Shown: piece after piece, positions 26,588 to 36,390 of the stretch
Layout of the letters: each line of letters opens with the position of its first letter
Position numbering within the stretch: the first letter of the stretch is position 1
Source of the DNA: Hansschlegelia plantiphila
GTDB lineage: Bacteria; Pseudomonadota; Alphaproteobacteria; Rhizobiales; Methylopilaceae
NCBI RefSeq assembly: GCF_027922265.1
Contig: NZ_BSFI01000007.1
Location: 570,979 to 634,978 of the forward strand
Direction of reading: 5' to 3'
DNA length: 64,000 nt
Made by a program: the position numbers and the translations under genes
Notes under the pieces: model-generated
What the model was told of the DNA's origin: nothing
What the model saw: only the letters and a program-made list of their open reading frames with translations
Database searches by the model: none

Positions 26588-27850
26588 TCAACGCAGGACG
26601 GCCGCCTCGGTGACGCCGCGATCGCGGGCCTCGAGGCGGAACGATATCAGCAGCACGACGAGGCCAGCCGCCGCGAGGGCCGCTCCGACGATCCCCGGCG
26701 ACGTCCAGCCGAATCCGATCGCGATCGCGACGCCGCCGAGCCAGGCGCCGAGCGCATTCGCCATGTTGAATGCGGAGTGGTTGAGCGCGGCGGCGAGCGT
26801 CTGAGCCTCGCCTGCGACGTCCATCAGACGGGTCTGCAGGGCGGGGCCCATCGCGATGCAGCCGCCGATCAGGAACAGGTTGATCGCAGCGAGCCAGGCG
26901 GAGCCCGACGTGAAGGCGAAGGCGCCGAGGACCACGCCGTTCCACACCAGCGCGCCGATCAATGTGGCCTTCAGGGCGCGATCGGCGAGCCATCCTCCGA
27001 TGACGTTTCCGACGATCATGCCGAGCCCGAGCACCGAGAGCATCGGCGGGACCATGCCGAGACTGACGCCGGTCACCTCGGTCAGCGTCGGCGTGACGTA
27101 GCTGTACACCGCGAACATGCCGCCGAAGCCGACCGCCGCGACGCCGAGCGTCAGCCAGACCTGCGGCAGCCGGAATGCGCCGAGCTCCCGCCGCGCGCCG
27201 GCGCCGGCCGCCGGTATGATCACCGGCGTGAACGCGCGCACCATGGCTGCGGTCAGCAAAGCGAGGACTGCGACCGCCAGAAAGGTCGCCCGCCAGCCGA
27301 AGGTCTGCCCGAGCCAGGTCGCGAACGGCACGCCGACGACATTCGCGATGCTCAAGCCTAGCAGCACGTTGCCGGCGGCCTGCGCCCGGCGCTGCGGCGG
27401 CACGAGGGATGCGGCCGTCAGCATCGCGACGCCGAAATAGGCTCCGTGGGGCAGTCCCGCGATGAAGCGCGCGGCGACGACGCCGTGATAGCTGGTCGCG
27501 AGGGCGCTCAGGATGTTGCCGAGCGCAAACACCGCCATCAGCCCGACCAGCAGCCCGCGCCGCGGCGCCTTGGCGAGCGCGACGGTGATCGCCGGCGCGC
27601 CGAAGACGACGCCGAGGGCGTAGGAGCTGATCATGTGCCCGGCCTCGGGAATCGAGACTCCGACGTCGGTCGCGACCGAAGGCAGGATGCCCATCGAGGC
27701 GAATTCGCCGGTGCCGATCGCAAGCCCGCCGACGGCGAGCGCGACCTGCGCCCAGCCTGCGCCGAAGGGCGCTGAGAGCGGCTTCGCGGGCAGGTCCTGT
27801 TCGGATATGCCGAGCTCTTCGCAATCGGCCGCGACGCTGGAAGCAGTCAT
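26588..27850 (-). CDS. MFS transporter, DHA1 family
   Basis: A 420-residue inner-membrane exporter with about 12 hydrophobic segments. The first transmembrane region reads GGLAIGTGEFASMGILP, the pattern of the AraJ/YdhP branch of drug:proton antiporter family 1. The loop ARFIAGLPHGAYFG and the sequence LVPPQRRAQAAG after helix 4 are further family features. Start ATG 27850, with GAGAGA upstream, is preferred over an earlier in-frame codon at 27913. It is divergent from thyA. The substrate cannot be predicted; related proteins export sugars, purines or drugs. Confidence 0.88.
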   Translation of the reverse strand: MTASSVAADCEELGISEQDLPAKPLSAPFGAGWAQVALAVGGLAIGTGEFASMGILPSVATDVGVSIPEAGHMISSYALGVVFGAPAITVALAKAPRRGLLVGLMAVFALGNILSALATSYHGVVAARFIAGLPHGAYFGVAMLTAASLVPPQRRAQAAGNVLLGLSIANVVGVPFATWLGQTFGWRATFLAVAVLALLTAAMVRAFTPVIIPAAGAGARRELGAFRLPQVWLTLGVAAVGFGGMFAVYSYVTPTLTEVTGVSLGMVPPMLSVLGLGMIVGNVIGGWLADRALKATLIGALVWNGVVLGAFAFTSGSAWLAAINLFLIGGCIAMGPALQTRLMDVAGEAQTLAAALNHSAFNMANALGAWLGGVAIAIGFGWTSPGIVGAALAAAGLVVLLISFRLEARDRGVTEAAVLR

Positions 27851-28044
27851 CAAGTCTCTCTCGGACGGTCGCTTAGGGAGCGGCAAGCTGGGACGGCGGG
27901 CGGCATGTTGCAACGCAACAGCTCTGCATGACCGTCATGCGGGCGCGCAAGTTTTCTGTGCGTGGCGTTGCGAAGCCGTCGTGGATCGCCGCCTGAACCG
28001 CTATAATCGCTCGACCGACGGAAGAGCCTGCAGGATTTCAGAGC

Positions 28045-28899
28045 ATGGCGGCGAGCAGCGCGTCGAACCTCGACTTTAGCGAGACGGCCGGATCGGCGCA
28101 TCCGGAGGGGCAGTATCTCGACCTGCTGCGCGAACTGCTGGACGCTGGCGACCATCGTGCGGACCGCACGGGGACGGGCGCCTATTCGCTGTTCGGCCGC
28201 CAGATTCGATTCGACCTCCAGCAGGGCTTTCCGCTGCTGACGACCAAGCGGATTTTCTTTCGCGGCGCTGTCCACGAGATGATCTGGTTCCTGAGCGGCG
28301 ACACCAACGTCCGCTATCTTCGCGACAATGGCGTCACGATCTGGGACGAGTGGGCCGACGAGAACGGCGAACTCGGCCCGGTCTACGGCCGGCAGTGGCG
28401 CGCATGGACGGGGCCGGACGGCCGGGTGCACGATCAGATCGCCGACCTCGTCCACGGCATTCGCACCAATCCTGCGAGCCGCAGGCTGCTGTTCACCGGT
28501 TGGAACGTCGGCGAGCTCGACCGCATGGCGCTCCCGCCCTGCCACATGACCTACCAGTTCCATGTGGCCGGAAACCGGCTTTCGGGACTGGTCTTTCAGC
28601 GCTCGGCGGACGTGTTTCTCGGCCTCGGCTGGAACATCGCGGAGGGCGCGTTGCTGATCCACATGCTGGCGCAGCAGTGCGACCTCGAGGTTGGCGACCT
28701 CGTCTGGATGGGCGGCGACGTCCACCTCTACGCCAATCACCTCGAGCAGGCGCGTCAGCAGCTTCAGCGCTCGCCGCGTCCGTTCCCGAAGCTTGAGCTG
28801 CTCCGGCGGCCGGACGATCTGTTCTCATACAGGATCGAAGATTTTTCCCTGACCGGCTACGACCCGCATCCGTCGATCGCGGCGGCGGTCTCCGTCTGA
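28045..28899 (+). CDS. thyA: Thymidylate synthase
   Basis: Methylates dUMP to dTMP using methylene-tetrahydrofolate. The 284-residue product shows the N-terminal DRTGTG phosphate-binding loop. The signature around the catalytic Cys is [11 protein letters not shown] at about residues 170-180. It also has [16 protein letters not shown] and GDVHLYANH, and the C-terminal GYDPHPSI is typical. An N-terminal extension of about 20 residues precedes the conserved EGQYLDLL. The start is ATG 28045 with AGGA upstream. folA lies 3 kb away at 31837, separated by an oppositely oriented molybdoenzyme gene. In many relatives the two are closer. Confidence 0.97.
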   Translation: MAASSASNLDFSETAGSAHPEGQYLDLLRELLDAGDHRADRTGTGAYSLFGRQIRFDLQQGFPLLTTKRIFFRGAVHEMIWFLSGDTNVRYLRDNGVTIWDEWADENGELGPVYGRQWRAWTGPDGRVHDQIADLVHGIRTNPASRRLLFTGWNVGELDRMALPPCHMTYQFHVAGNRLSGLVFQRSADVFLGLGWNIAEGALLIHMLAQQCDLEVGDLVWMGGDVHLYANHLEQARQQLQRSPRPFPKLELLRRPDDLFSYRIEDFSLTGYDPHPSIAAAVSV

Positions 28900-28903
28900 T
28901 CTG

Positions 28904-31192
28904 TCACCGCGCCGACGGCGTCACCCGCACCGGGATCGATTTCGCCGCCGGGGTCTTGGCCTGCTCTTCGTGGTGCCACAGCGGGATCAGCACGTTGAGC
29001 TCGGGATAATACCCGGCGCAGTTGCCCTCCGGTATGTTGTAGGAGACGACGCGCAATCCCTTGACCTCGCGGATGAAGCCGTCGTCGCAGAAGGTCGCGA
29101 CGTCGACGTTGTCGGCGTCCTTCAGCCCCAGCCGCTCGATGTCGTTGGCGTTCATGAACAGGATCTCGCGGGTGTTCTTCACCCCACGGAAGCGGTCGTT
29201 GTAGCCGTAGATCGTGGTGTTGAACTGGTCGTTCGACCGCAGCGTCATGAGGTCGAGCACGTCGTGGCGGTCGGTCGCGACGTCGGGGTCCGGCTCAAGT
29301 CCGTCAGGCGCGATGAAGTTGGCCTTGCCCGTCTTTGTCTCCCACTTCCGTTCGCGGGCGGGCAGGGGCTTGCGGATGCCGCCGGGCTGGAACAGCTTCT
29401 CGTTGTAATCCTTGAACTTGTCCGGATAGGTCTCGGCGATCGCCTCCCGTACGGTCGCGTAGTCCTCCACCCAGGCGTCCCAGTTGATCTTCGGGTTCGG
29501 CGCCAGCGTCGCCTTGGCGAGCGCCGCGACGATCCAGGGCTCCGACCTGACCTGATCCGACACGGGCCGCACCACCCCGCGCGAGCCGTGGAAGCAGGAA
29601 GTCGAATCCTCCATCGACACCGCCTGCGGTCCAGTCGCCTGCTGGTCGATCTCGATCCGGCCGAGGCAGGGCAGGATGTAGGCCTTCTCGCCGCGGATGA
29701 GATGGGAGCGGTTCAGCTTGGTCGAGATCTGGACGGTGAGCTTCAGCCCGCCCCAGGCCTCCTCCATCCGCTTGGTGTCGGGGATCGCACGGACGAAATT
29801 GCCGCCGAGGCCGATGAAGGCCTCCACCTCGCCCGAGAGAACGCCTTCGCAGGCCTCGACCGTGTTCAGGCCCTTCCTGCGTGGGGGCTCGAAACCGTAC
29901 TGCCTCGCGATCACGTCGAGCGGCACCAGCTCCGGCTTTTCGGAGATGCCGACCGTGCGCTGGCCCTGGACGTTGGAATGCCCCCGCACGGGACAGATGC
30001 CGGCGCCGGGTTTGCCGATGTTGCCGCGCAGCAGCAGCAGGTTCACCAGCATCTGGATGCTCTGCACGCCCTTGCGGTGCTGGGTCAGTCCCATGCCGTA
30101 GATCGCCATCACGGCGCTGGAGCGGGCGTAGACGGCGGCCGCCGCCTCCAGCGCCTCGCGCTTCAGGCCGGAGCGCTTTTCCAGCGCGGCCCAGTCCTGC
30201 TTGTCGCAGAACGTCACGAAGTCCCGGAAGCCGTGCGTGTGGGTCTCGATGAAGTCGAGATCGAGGATGCTGGGGAGACCCGCCGTCGCGGCCTGCTTGT
30301 CCGCGGCGAGCAGCGCCTTGCATATGCCCGTCAGCGCCGCGAGGTCGCCGCCCGCTTTGACCTGGTGATACTGCGTCGAAATCTCGGTGGAGGCGCCCGT
30401 CGCCATTTCCACCGGATTCTGCGGATTGGTGAAGCGCTCCAGCCCGCGTTCGCGCAACGGATTGAAGGTGATGATCGGCGCGCCGCGCTTCCGCGCGTCC
30501 TGCAACTGATGCAGCATCCGGGGTGAATTCGAGCCGACGTTCTGACCGAAGAACATGATGAGGTCCGTCGCCTCGAAATCGTCCAGCGAGGTGGTGCCCA
30601 CCGGCACGCCGATGGACTGCGGCAGGGCTACCGACGTCGGCTCGTGACACATGTTCGAACTGTCGGGCAGGTTGTTGGAGCCGTACATCCGGACGAACAG
30701 CGCATACATGTAAGAGGTCTCGAGCGAGGCCCGGCCCGAGGCGTAGAAGACGACGGATTTCGGATCGAAGGTCTTCAGTTCGGCGCCGATCTCGGCGATG
30801 GCGTCGCGCCACGAGATCGGGACGTACCGGTCGGTCTGCGCGTCGTATTTCAGGGGCTCGGTGAGGCGCCCCTTCTCCTCGAGCGCGTAGTCGCTCCAGC
30901 CGAGAAGCTCTGCGACCGAATGTTCGGCGAAGAAGTCCGGGCCGACGCGATGTCGGGTCTGCTCCCAGGCGGTCGCCTTCGCGCCGTTCTCGCAATATTC
31001 GAACATGCGGGGCTCGGCAGGCTTGGCCCAGGCGCAGGACACGCACATGAAGCCGTCCGGCTTGTTCTGCTTGGCGAGTATCCCAGGGCCGGAGACCGCG
31101 AGCTTCTCGCGCGTCAGGATCTCGACAAGGGACCCGGCGGAGCCCCACCCGCCGGCGGGCGCTTCATAGTCCGTGATCTTCGGCTCCGACAT
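28904..31192 (-). CDS. FdhF/YdeP-type molybdopterin oxidoreductase
   Basis: A 762-residue large-subunit protein of the DMSO reductase/formate dehydrogenase superfamily. N-terminal cysteines occur in FMCVSCAWAKP, consistent with a cluster region as in YdeP proteins. The sequences SSNMCHEPTSVALPQSIG, FGQNVGSNSPRML and KPGAGICPVRGHSNVQG define the cofactor-binding domains. The C-terminal molybdopterin dinucleotide-binding domain begins around LMTLRSNDQFNTTIYG. No selenocysteine codon is needed. The start at ATG 31192 has GGAG seven bases upstream. YdeP-type enzymes have no firmly established substrate; acid-stress and formate-related roles have been proposed. It faces thyA tail to tail, with a four-base gap. 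Confidence 0.88.
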   Translation of the reverse strand: MSEPKITDYEAPAGGWGSAGSLVEILTREKLAVSGPGILAKQNKPDGFMCVSCAWAKPAEPRMFEYCENGAKATAWEQTRHRVGPDFFAEHSVAELLGWSDYALEEKGRLTEPLKYDAQTDRYVPISWRDAIAEIGAELKTFDPKSVVFYASGRASLETSYMYALFVRMYGSNNLPDSSNMCHEPTSVALPQSIGVPVGTTSLDDFEATDLIMFFGQNVGSNSPRMLHQLQDARKRGAPIITFNPLRERGLERFTNPQNPVEMATGASTEISTQYHQVKAGGDLAALTGICKALLAADKQAATAGLPSILDLDFIETHTHGFRDFVTFCDKQDWAALEKRSGLKREALEAAAAVYARSSAVMAIYGMGLTQHRKGVQSIQMLVNLLLLRGNIGKPGAGICPVRGHSNVQGQRTVGISEKPELVPLDVIARQYGFEPPRRKGLNTVEACEGVLSGEVEAFIGLGGNFVRAIPDTKRMEEAWGGLKLTVQISTKLNRSHLIRGEKAYILPCLGRIEIDQQATGPQAVSMEDSTSCFHGSRGVVRPVSDQVRSEPWIVAALAKATLAPNPKINWDAWVEDYATVREAIAETYPDKFKDYNEKLFQPGGIRKPLPARERKWETKTGKANFIAPDGLEPDPDVATDRHDVLDLMTLRSNDQFNTTIYGYNDRFRGVKNTREILFMNANDIERLGLKDADNVDVATFCDDGFIREVKGLRVVSYNIPEGNCAGYYPELNVLIPLWHHEEQAKTPAAKSIPVRVTPSAR

Positions 31193-31462
31193 CTCGGGGC
31201 TCCTGAGTTCGATCTGCACGATCTCGTCAACGCCGGAACGTCACGGGGCCGCGCACGTTCCCGGTCCGCCACCCGCGCCAGGGCGGCGTTCCGCCGCGCG
31301 CCGGCCTTTCGGGACCGCCGCCCACAGGAAGGTGGAGTTGGTGAGAGCTCCGAGCCGTAGCGATCGAGCGCTGGACGGTGTATCGCGTGAAATGAGCGCG
31401 CTCGCGCGACTCGACGGGTTTCGGGCGGTGTCTGCGCACAGGCGCAGCGGGGACGAGGACGG

Positions 31463-31840
31463 ATGACTATGACGTTCAGGATTGCGGCGGCCCTGTCGGT
31501 CGCCTTGGCGGCGGCGGGCGCAGGCGTGGCGCACGCCGAGAGCACTGGGGCCGTGTTCACCCAGACCGAGCAGGCGCTTCGGGCGAAGCTCAAGTCGGCT
31601 TACGCCGGCCAGCCGGCGCGCTTCGGGTTCGAGAATTTCAGGCGACGCAGCAACGGCGCCGAAGAGGCGGTCTGCGGCCAGGCCACGATCTACATCGGCC
31701 GCGATAAGCCGAGCCTCGTGCGTTTCGTCTACCGCTACAATTCGGGAGACGCCGCGATCGAGACGCTGAGCTCCGCCGAGACCGCGACGGTCCAGAAGCT
31801 GTGGAATCCGCTCTGCCTCCGCGGACGGGTCATCGAGTGA
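31463..31840 (+). CDS. Small secreted protein of unknown function, coupled to folA
   Basis: A 125-residue protein with a signal peptide ending GVAHA (about residue 25). The mature part has two cysteines, in EAVCGQATIYIG and NPLCLRGR, that could form a disulfide. No known domain is recognised. Its stop overlaps the GTG start of folA as GTGA, so the two are likely cotranscribed and translationally coupled. The functional link between a secreted protein and dihydrofolate reductase is unexplained. Start ATG 31463 is in a short leader; a second ATG six bases later is possible. Confidence 0.72.
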   Translation: MTMTFRIAAALSVALAAAGAGVAHAESTGAVFTQTEQALRAKLKSAYAGQPARFGFENFRRRSNGAEEAVCGQATIYIGRDKPSLVRFVYRYNSGDAAIETLSSAETATVQKLWNPLCLRGRVIE

Positions 31841-32355
31841 GGGCTCCGATCGCTATCGTCGCGGCCGTTGCAAAGAATCGCGTCATCGGCCGCGACAATG
31901 GAATGCCCTGGCGCCTTTCGAGCGACCTCAAGCGCTTCAAGGCGCTGACCTGGGGCAAGCCGCTGATCGTCGGTCGCCGCAGCCATGCGGCGATCGGTCG
32001 GCCGCTGCCGGGACGCGAGACGATCGTGCTCACCCGCGACAAGGCCTTCCGGGAGGAGGGCGTCCATGTCGCCCATGAACTCGCCGACGCGCTCGGTCTC
32101 GCCGAGGCGCTGGCCGAGGAGATGGACGCAAGCGAGATCATCAGCGTAGGCGGCGGCGAGATCTACAGGCTCACTTTGCCGATCGCGACCCGCATGCACC
32201 TCACCGACATCGACGCGGAGCCCGACGGAGACGTGCTGTTTCCTGATTACGACCCGACGCAGTGGAAGGAGACCTCCCGCGAGCGTCACGAAGCCGGCGT
32301 CCGGGACGATTACGCCTTCACCTTCCGCGATCTCGTGCGAATTCGACGCTCATAA
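31837..32355 (+). CDS. folA: Dihydrofolate reductase
   Basis: Regenerates tetrahydrofolate using NADPH, working with thymidylate synthase. The GTG at 31837 overlaps the preceding stop and gives a 172-residue protein of normal length. IAIVAAVAKNRVIGRDNGMPWRLSSDLK contains the active-site Trp and the acidic Asp, split here across the substrate site. GRRSHAAIGRPLPGR and SVGGGEIY follow the family pattern. The usual GRKT is GRRS here, a mild variation. A longer reading from 31801 overlaps the upstream gene and is rejected. hflK follows after 164 bases. Confidence 0.95.
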   Translation: MRAPIAIVAAVAKNRVIGRDNGMPWRLSSDLKRFKALTWGKPLIVGRRSHAAIGRPLPGRETIVLTRDKAFREEGVHVAHELADALGLAEALAEEMDASEIISVGGGEIYRLTLPIATRMHLTDIDAEPDGDVLFPDYDPTQWKETSRERHEAGVRDDYAFTFRDLVRIRRS

Positions 32356-32519
32356 CAGGACGTGATCGGCGCAGGCGGGTTTCGCTGTTGACGCTGGGGT
32401 CCCGGCGCCTCACTGCCAGACGCCCGCTTTGAAGGCGGGAGCGTCGTATCTATATCAGGCGGCGCCCGACATGCAGCGGCCCGCCCGGGCCTTCGGACGC
32501 CGACCGGCGAGGAGCATTG

Positions 32520-33767
32520 ATGCCCTGGAGCAACCAGAGTGGCGGCGGCGGCGGTCCGTGGCGCGGCAATCAGGGCGGCCCGTGGGGACAAGGTCCCCAG
32601 CAGCAGGGTCCCACCCCGCCTGACCTCGAAGATCTGCTGCGCAGGGCCCAGGAACGCTTCCGCGGCATGCTGCCCGGCGGCGGCTCAGGCAACAAGGGCA
32701 TCCTCGTGCTGGTGGTCGTCGCCCTGATCGGCTGGGCGATCTCGGGGTTCTACCGGGTCGAGGCCGACGAGGAAGGCATCGTGCTTCGTTTCGGCGAGTA
32801 CGTCCGGACCACGCAGTCGGGCCTCAACTATCATCTGCCCTATCCGATCGAGTCGGTCCTGACCCCCAAGGTCACCACGCAGAACTCGATCGAAGTCGGC
32901 ATGCGCTCAAGCGCGGGCGGCGCCCGCGCCGTGACGTCCCGCGAAGTGCCTCAGGAAAGCCTGATGCTGACGGGCGACGGCAACATCGTCGACGTCAACT
33001 TCTCCGTCGTCTGGGTCATCAAGCCCGCCGACGGCGCGACCGGCAGGCCGAGCGGCGCCGCGAACTATCTCTTCAACCTCGAAGATCCCGAGGGGACGAT
33101 CAAGGCCGTCGCGGAGAGCGCGATGCGCGAGGTCGTCGGCCGCTCGAAGCTCCAGCAGATTCTCACGGAGGGCACGCCGGACGCCGACGCGCAGCCGACG
33201 ACGCCGGGCGCGCCGCCCGTCGAGCCCGTGTTGCCGAAAGCCGAGACGCAGAACCCCGAAGTGACGGCCGCCGCGGTGCGCGACCTGATGCAGAAGACGC
33301 TCGACAGCTACCAGTCGGGGGTCGACATATCTTCGGTCCAGCTCCAGAAGATCGCGCCTCCCGGCGAAGTCATCAGCGCGTTCCGTGAAGTTCAGGTGGC
33401 CCAGGCCGATCGCATCCGTCTGACGAACGAGGCGCAGTCCTACGCCAACCGCGTCGTCCCGGAAGCGCGCGGCAAGGCGACCCAGACCGCCCAGGCGGCC
33501 GAGGGTTACAAGGCCTCCACCGTCGCCGACGCCCAGGGCCAGGCCTCGCGCTTCAGTCAGGTGGTCGCCGCCTACAAGATCGCGCCGCAGATCACCCGCG
33601 AGCGCCTGTTCATCGAGACGATGGAGCGGGTGATGGGGGCGGTCGACAAGGTCATCATCGATCCCAAGGCGGGCGGCCAGGGCGTCGTGCCGTTCCTTCC
33701 CCTCGATCAGGTGCAAGGCGCCGGCAGCCGCGCTCCGCGCCAGAACCAGACGGGAGCCGCACAGTGA
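32520..33767 (+). CDS. hflK: FtsH protease modulator HflK
   Basis: Inner-membrane SPFH/stomatin-type protein that forms the HflKC complex controlling FtsH. The 415-residue product has a Gly/Pro/Gln-rich cytoplasmic N-terminus (about 1-60), one membrane helix near 63-82, then the SPFH domain. That domain includes the segments VEADEEGIVLRFGEYVRT and GDGNIVDVNFSVVWVIK, split by charged sequence. A coiled-coil part rich in Ala and Gln follows. Start ATG 32520 with GAGGAGC upstream is preferred to the preceding TTG. Its stop overlaps the hflC start. Confidence 0.95.
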   Translation: MPWSNQSGGGGGPWRGNQGGPWGQGPQQQGPTPPDLEDLLRRAQERFRGMLPGGGSGNKGILVLVVVALIGWAISGFYRVEADEEGIVLRFGEYVRTTQSGLNYHLPYPIESVLTPKVTTQNSIEVGMRSSAGGARAVTSREVPQESLMLTGDGNIVDVNFSVVWVIKPADGATGRPSGAANYLFNLEDPEGTIKAVAESAMREVVGRSKLQQILTEGTPDADAQPTTPGAPPVEPVLPKAETQNPEVTAAAVRDLMQKTLDSYQSGVDISSVQLQKIAPPGEVISAFREVQVAQADRIRLTNEAQSYANRVVPEARGKATQTAQAAEGYKASTVADAQGQASRFSQVVAAYKIAPQITRERLFIETMERVMGAVDKVIIDPKAGGQGVVPFLPLDQVQGAGSRAPRQNQTGAAQ

Positions 33768-34660
33768 ACCGCAGCATCTTCGGCGGCTTCGTCGCAGCTC
33801 TCGCCGTGCTGGCGCTGTTCGCGGCTTACAGCGCTCTCTACGTCGTGCACCAGACCGAGCAGGTCATCGTGCTCCGCCTCGGCCAGCCGGTCGACACCGT
33901 CACCGCGCCCGGCCTGCACGTGAAGGTTCCGTTCATCGAGAGCGTCACGCGCATCGACAAGCGCATCCTCGACCTCGACATGCCCGAGCGCGAGGCGACC
34001 GCGAACGACAACCAGCGCCTCGTCGTCGACGCGTTTTCGCGCTACCGGATCATCAACCCGCTGCGGTTCCGGCAGGCTGTGGGCACGGTCGAGCAGGCGA
34101 ACGCCCGGCTCACCAACGTGCTGACCGACGCGCTGCTGGAGGCGATCCGCTCCAACAGCTTCGAGCAGATCGTCCGCGACCGCCGCGACGTGATCATGGC
34201 CCGCATCCGCGACCAGGCGAACCGCGAGGCCGACCGCTTCGGCATCCAGATCGTCGACGTCCGCATCCGTCGCGCCGATCTGCCGGACCAGAACTCCAAG
34301 GCGGTGTTCGAGCGTATGCAGTCCGAGCGCGCGCAGGAGGCGGCGCAGATCCGCGCCCGCGGCGCGGAGCAGGCGCAAGGCATCCGCGCCCGCGCCGACC
34401 GTGACGCCCAGGTGATCATCGCCAACGCGAATCGCGACGCCGAGACCATCCGCGGCCAGGGCGAGGCCGAGAAGACCCGGATCCTCGCCGACGCCTTCGG
34501 CTCCGATCAGGAGTTCTTCTCCTTCTACCGGTCAATGCAGGCTTATGAGCAGTCGATGAAGGCCGGCACGCGGCTGGTTCTCGCTCCGGACAGCCCGTTC
34601 TTCCGGTTCTTCGAGCAGCCGGGCGGCCTGCCGGCGGCGGGCCCCACGCCCGCTAGATGA
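33764..34660 (+). CDS. hflC: FtsH protease modulator HflC
   Basis: Partner of HflK in the large membrane complex around FtsH. The 298-residue protein starts at GTG 33764, which overlaps the hflK stop (GTGA). It has a membrane helix near residues 8-26, the SPFH domain from VVHQTEQVIVLRLG onward, and the family sequence RVRRADLP-like DVRIRRADLPDQN. A long Ala/Glu/Arg-rich coiled coil comes before the FFSFYRSMQAYEQ motif. Translational coupling with hflK and with the next small gene supports an operon. Confidence 0.95.
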   Translation: MNRSIFGGFVAALAVLALFAAYSALYVVHQTEQVIVLRLGQPVDTVTAPGLHVKVPFIESVTRIDKRILDLDMPEREATANDNQRLVVDAFSRYRIINPLRFRQAVGTVEQANARLTNVLTDALLEAIRSNSFEQIVRDRRDVIMARIRDQANREADRFGIQIVDVRIRRADLPDQNSKAVFERMQSERAQEAAQIRARGAEQAQGIRARADRDAQVIIANANRDAETIRGQGEAEKTRILADAFGSDQEFFSFYRSMQAYEQSMKAGTRLVLAPDSPFFRFFEQPGGLPAAGPTPAR

Positions 34661-34842
34661 CGGACTTCTTCGCAGCCCTCGGTCTCGTGCTCGCGATCGA
34701 GGGCTTGTTGTTCGCAGGGTTCCCCGCCGGCGCGAAGAAGGCGAGCGCGAACATCGTCGGAACGCCGGACCAGACCCTTCGCGTCGTCGGTATCGTTTCG
34801 GCGATCGTCGGCGTCCTGATCGTGTGGGCGGTTCGCGGCTGA
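34657..34842 (+). CDS. DUF2065 small membrane protein
   Basis: A 61-residue protein with two hydrophobic helices, at about 5-23 and 42-59, joined by a polar loop containing GTPDQTLRVVG. This is the DUF2065 pattern, and members commonly follow hflC. The ATG overlaps the hflC stop (ATGA), so it is the third gene of the hflK-hflC unit. A function with HflKC is inferred from this conserved linkage only. A GC-rich hairpin (34858-34876) follows without a T tract. Confidence 0.85.
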   Translation: MTDFFAALGLVLAIEGLLFAGFPAGAKKASANIVGTPDQTLRVVGIVSAIVGVLIVWAVRG

Positions 34843-34921
34843 CCGCCGGCGAGGTCTGGCCGGGCCCGCCCCGGCCGTGCTAAACCGCCGGCCTCAACCT
34901 CATCCGACGATTGGTTTGATC

Positions 34922-36376
34922 ATGGACGGCCCGTCCACTCCTTCGCTGCTTCTTCTCCAGGCCTATATCGACGGCGCATTCGTCGGCGAGCCGACGGTCG
35001 ACGTCACGGACCCGGCGACGGGCGAACTCGTCGGCCGGGTTCCCGACCTCGGCGCGGCGGAGGCCGTCCGCGCGGTCGAGGCCGCCCATCGGGCGTTCAA
35101 GCCGTGGGCCGCGAGGACCGCGAAGGAGCGCTCGACCGTCCTGCGACGCTGGTTCGACCTGATCATCGCGAACAAGGACGAACTCGCGCTCATCATGACC
35201 CGCGAGCAGGGCAAGCCCCTGGCCGAGGCCAAGGGCGAGATCGACTACGCCGCGTCCTTCGTCGAGTTCTATGCGGAAGAAGCCAAGCGCATTTCCGGCG
35301 ACACGCTGCCCTCGCACCGCGCCGACGCTCGCATCATGGTGCTTCGCCAGCCGGCGGGCGTCGTCGCCGCGATCACGCCGTGGAACTTCCCCGCCGCGAT
35401 GATCACACGCAAATGCGCCCCTGCGCTCGCCGCCGGCTGCACCTTTGTGGTCAAGCCCGCGATGGAGACGCCGCTGACCGCTCTTGCGCTGGCGCGGCTT
35501 GCGGCCGAAGCCGGACTGCCGGACGGCGTGTTCAACGTCGTGACCGGCGAGGACGCGCAGGCGATCGGCGAGGTGTTCACCTCGCATCCGGCGGTGCGGA
35601 TCGTGTCGTTCACGGGCTCCACCGAGATCGGCAAGCTGCTGATGCGCCAGTGCGCCTCGGGCGTGAAGCGCGTCGCGCTCGAACTTGGCGGCAACGCCCC
35701 CTTCATCGTTTTCGACGACGCAGACCTCGACGCGGCCGTCGAAGGCGCGATGGTCTCGAAATATCGCAACATGGGCCAGACCTGCGTCTGCGCGAACCGC
35801 ATCTATGTCCAGTCCGGCGTCCACGACGCCTTCGTCGAGAAGCTCGTGACGGCCGTCGGCCTTCTCAAGGTCGGCAGAGGGACGGAAGAGGGCGTCACCC
35901 AGGGCCCGCTGATCGCGATGGACGCGATCGAGAAGGTCGAGCGGCACGTCGCCGACGCGACCTCGAAGGGCGCGCAGGTTCTTCTTGGCGGCAAGCGCCA
36001 CGCTCTCGGCGGCGGTTTCTTCGAGCCGACCGTTATCTCCGGCGTGACGCAGGACATGGCGGTCGCACGCGAAGAAACCTTCGGCCCCGTGGCGCCGATC
36101 TTTCGTTTCGACACCGAAGATGAAGTGGTCGGATACGCGAACGACACGGAGTTCGGTCTTGCGGCATACTTCTATGCGCGGGACGTGGGTCGGATATTCC
36201 GTGTCGCCGAAGCACTTGAATACGGCATGGTCGGCATCAACTCAGGTCTGATTTCGACCGAACTGGCGCCGTTTGGCGGCGTCAAGGAAAGCGGTCACGG
36301 CCGCGAAGGTTCGCAGCGCGGCGTCGACGAATTCGTCGACATCAAATATCTGCTCGTCGCCGGTCTCGCCGGCTGA
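34922..36376 (+). CDS. gabD: NAD(P)-dependent succinate-semialdehyde dehydrogenase
   Basis: Oxidises succinate semialdehyde to succinate in GABA catabolism. The 484-residue length matches GabD closely. The cofactor site FTGSTEIGK, the catalytic Glu in [18 protein letters not shown] and the catalytic Cys in [11 protein letters not shown] are all present. The N-terminal [13 protein letters not shown] and the C-terminal [18 protein letters not shown] are typical of this subgroup. ATG 34922 is chosen as start over 34877 because it matches the family N-terminus. A neighbouring aminotransferase (gabT) is absent. Other related semialdehyde substrates are possible. Confidence 0.9.
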   Translation: MDGPSTPSLLLLQAYIDGAFVGEPTVDVTDPATGELVGRVPDLGAAEAVRAVEAAHRAFKPWAARTAKERSTVLRRWFDLIIANKDELALIMTREQGKPLAEAKGEIDYAASFVEFYAEEAKRISGDTLPSHRADARIMVLRQPAGVVAAITPWNFPAAMITRKCAPALAAGCTFVVKPAMETPLTALALARLAAEAGLPDGVFNVVTGEDAQAIGEVFTSHPAVRIVSFTGSTEIGKLLMRQCASGVKRVALELGGNAPFIVFDDADLDAAVEGAMVSKYRNMGQTCVCANRIYVQSGVHDAFVEKLVTAVGLLKVGRGTEEGVTQGPLIAMDAIEKVERHVADATSKGAQVLLGGKRHALGGGFFEPTVISGVTQDMAVAREETFGPVAPIFRFDTEDEVVGYANDTEFGLAAYFYARDVGRIFRVAEALEYGMVGINSGLISTELAPFGGVKESGHGREGSQRGVDEFVDIKYLLVAGLAG

Positions 36377-36390
36377 AAGGACGGGACGTC

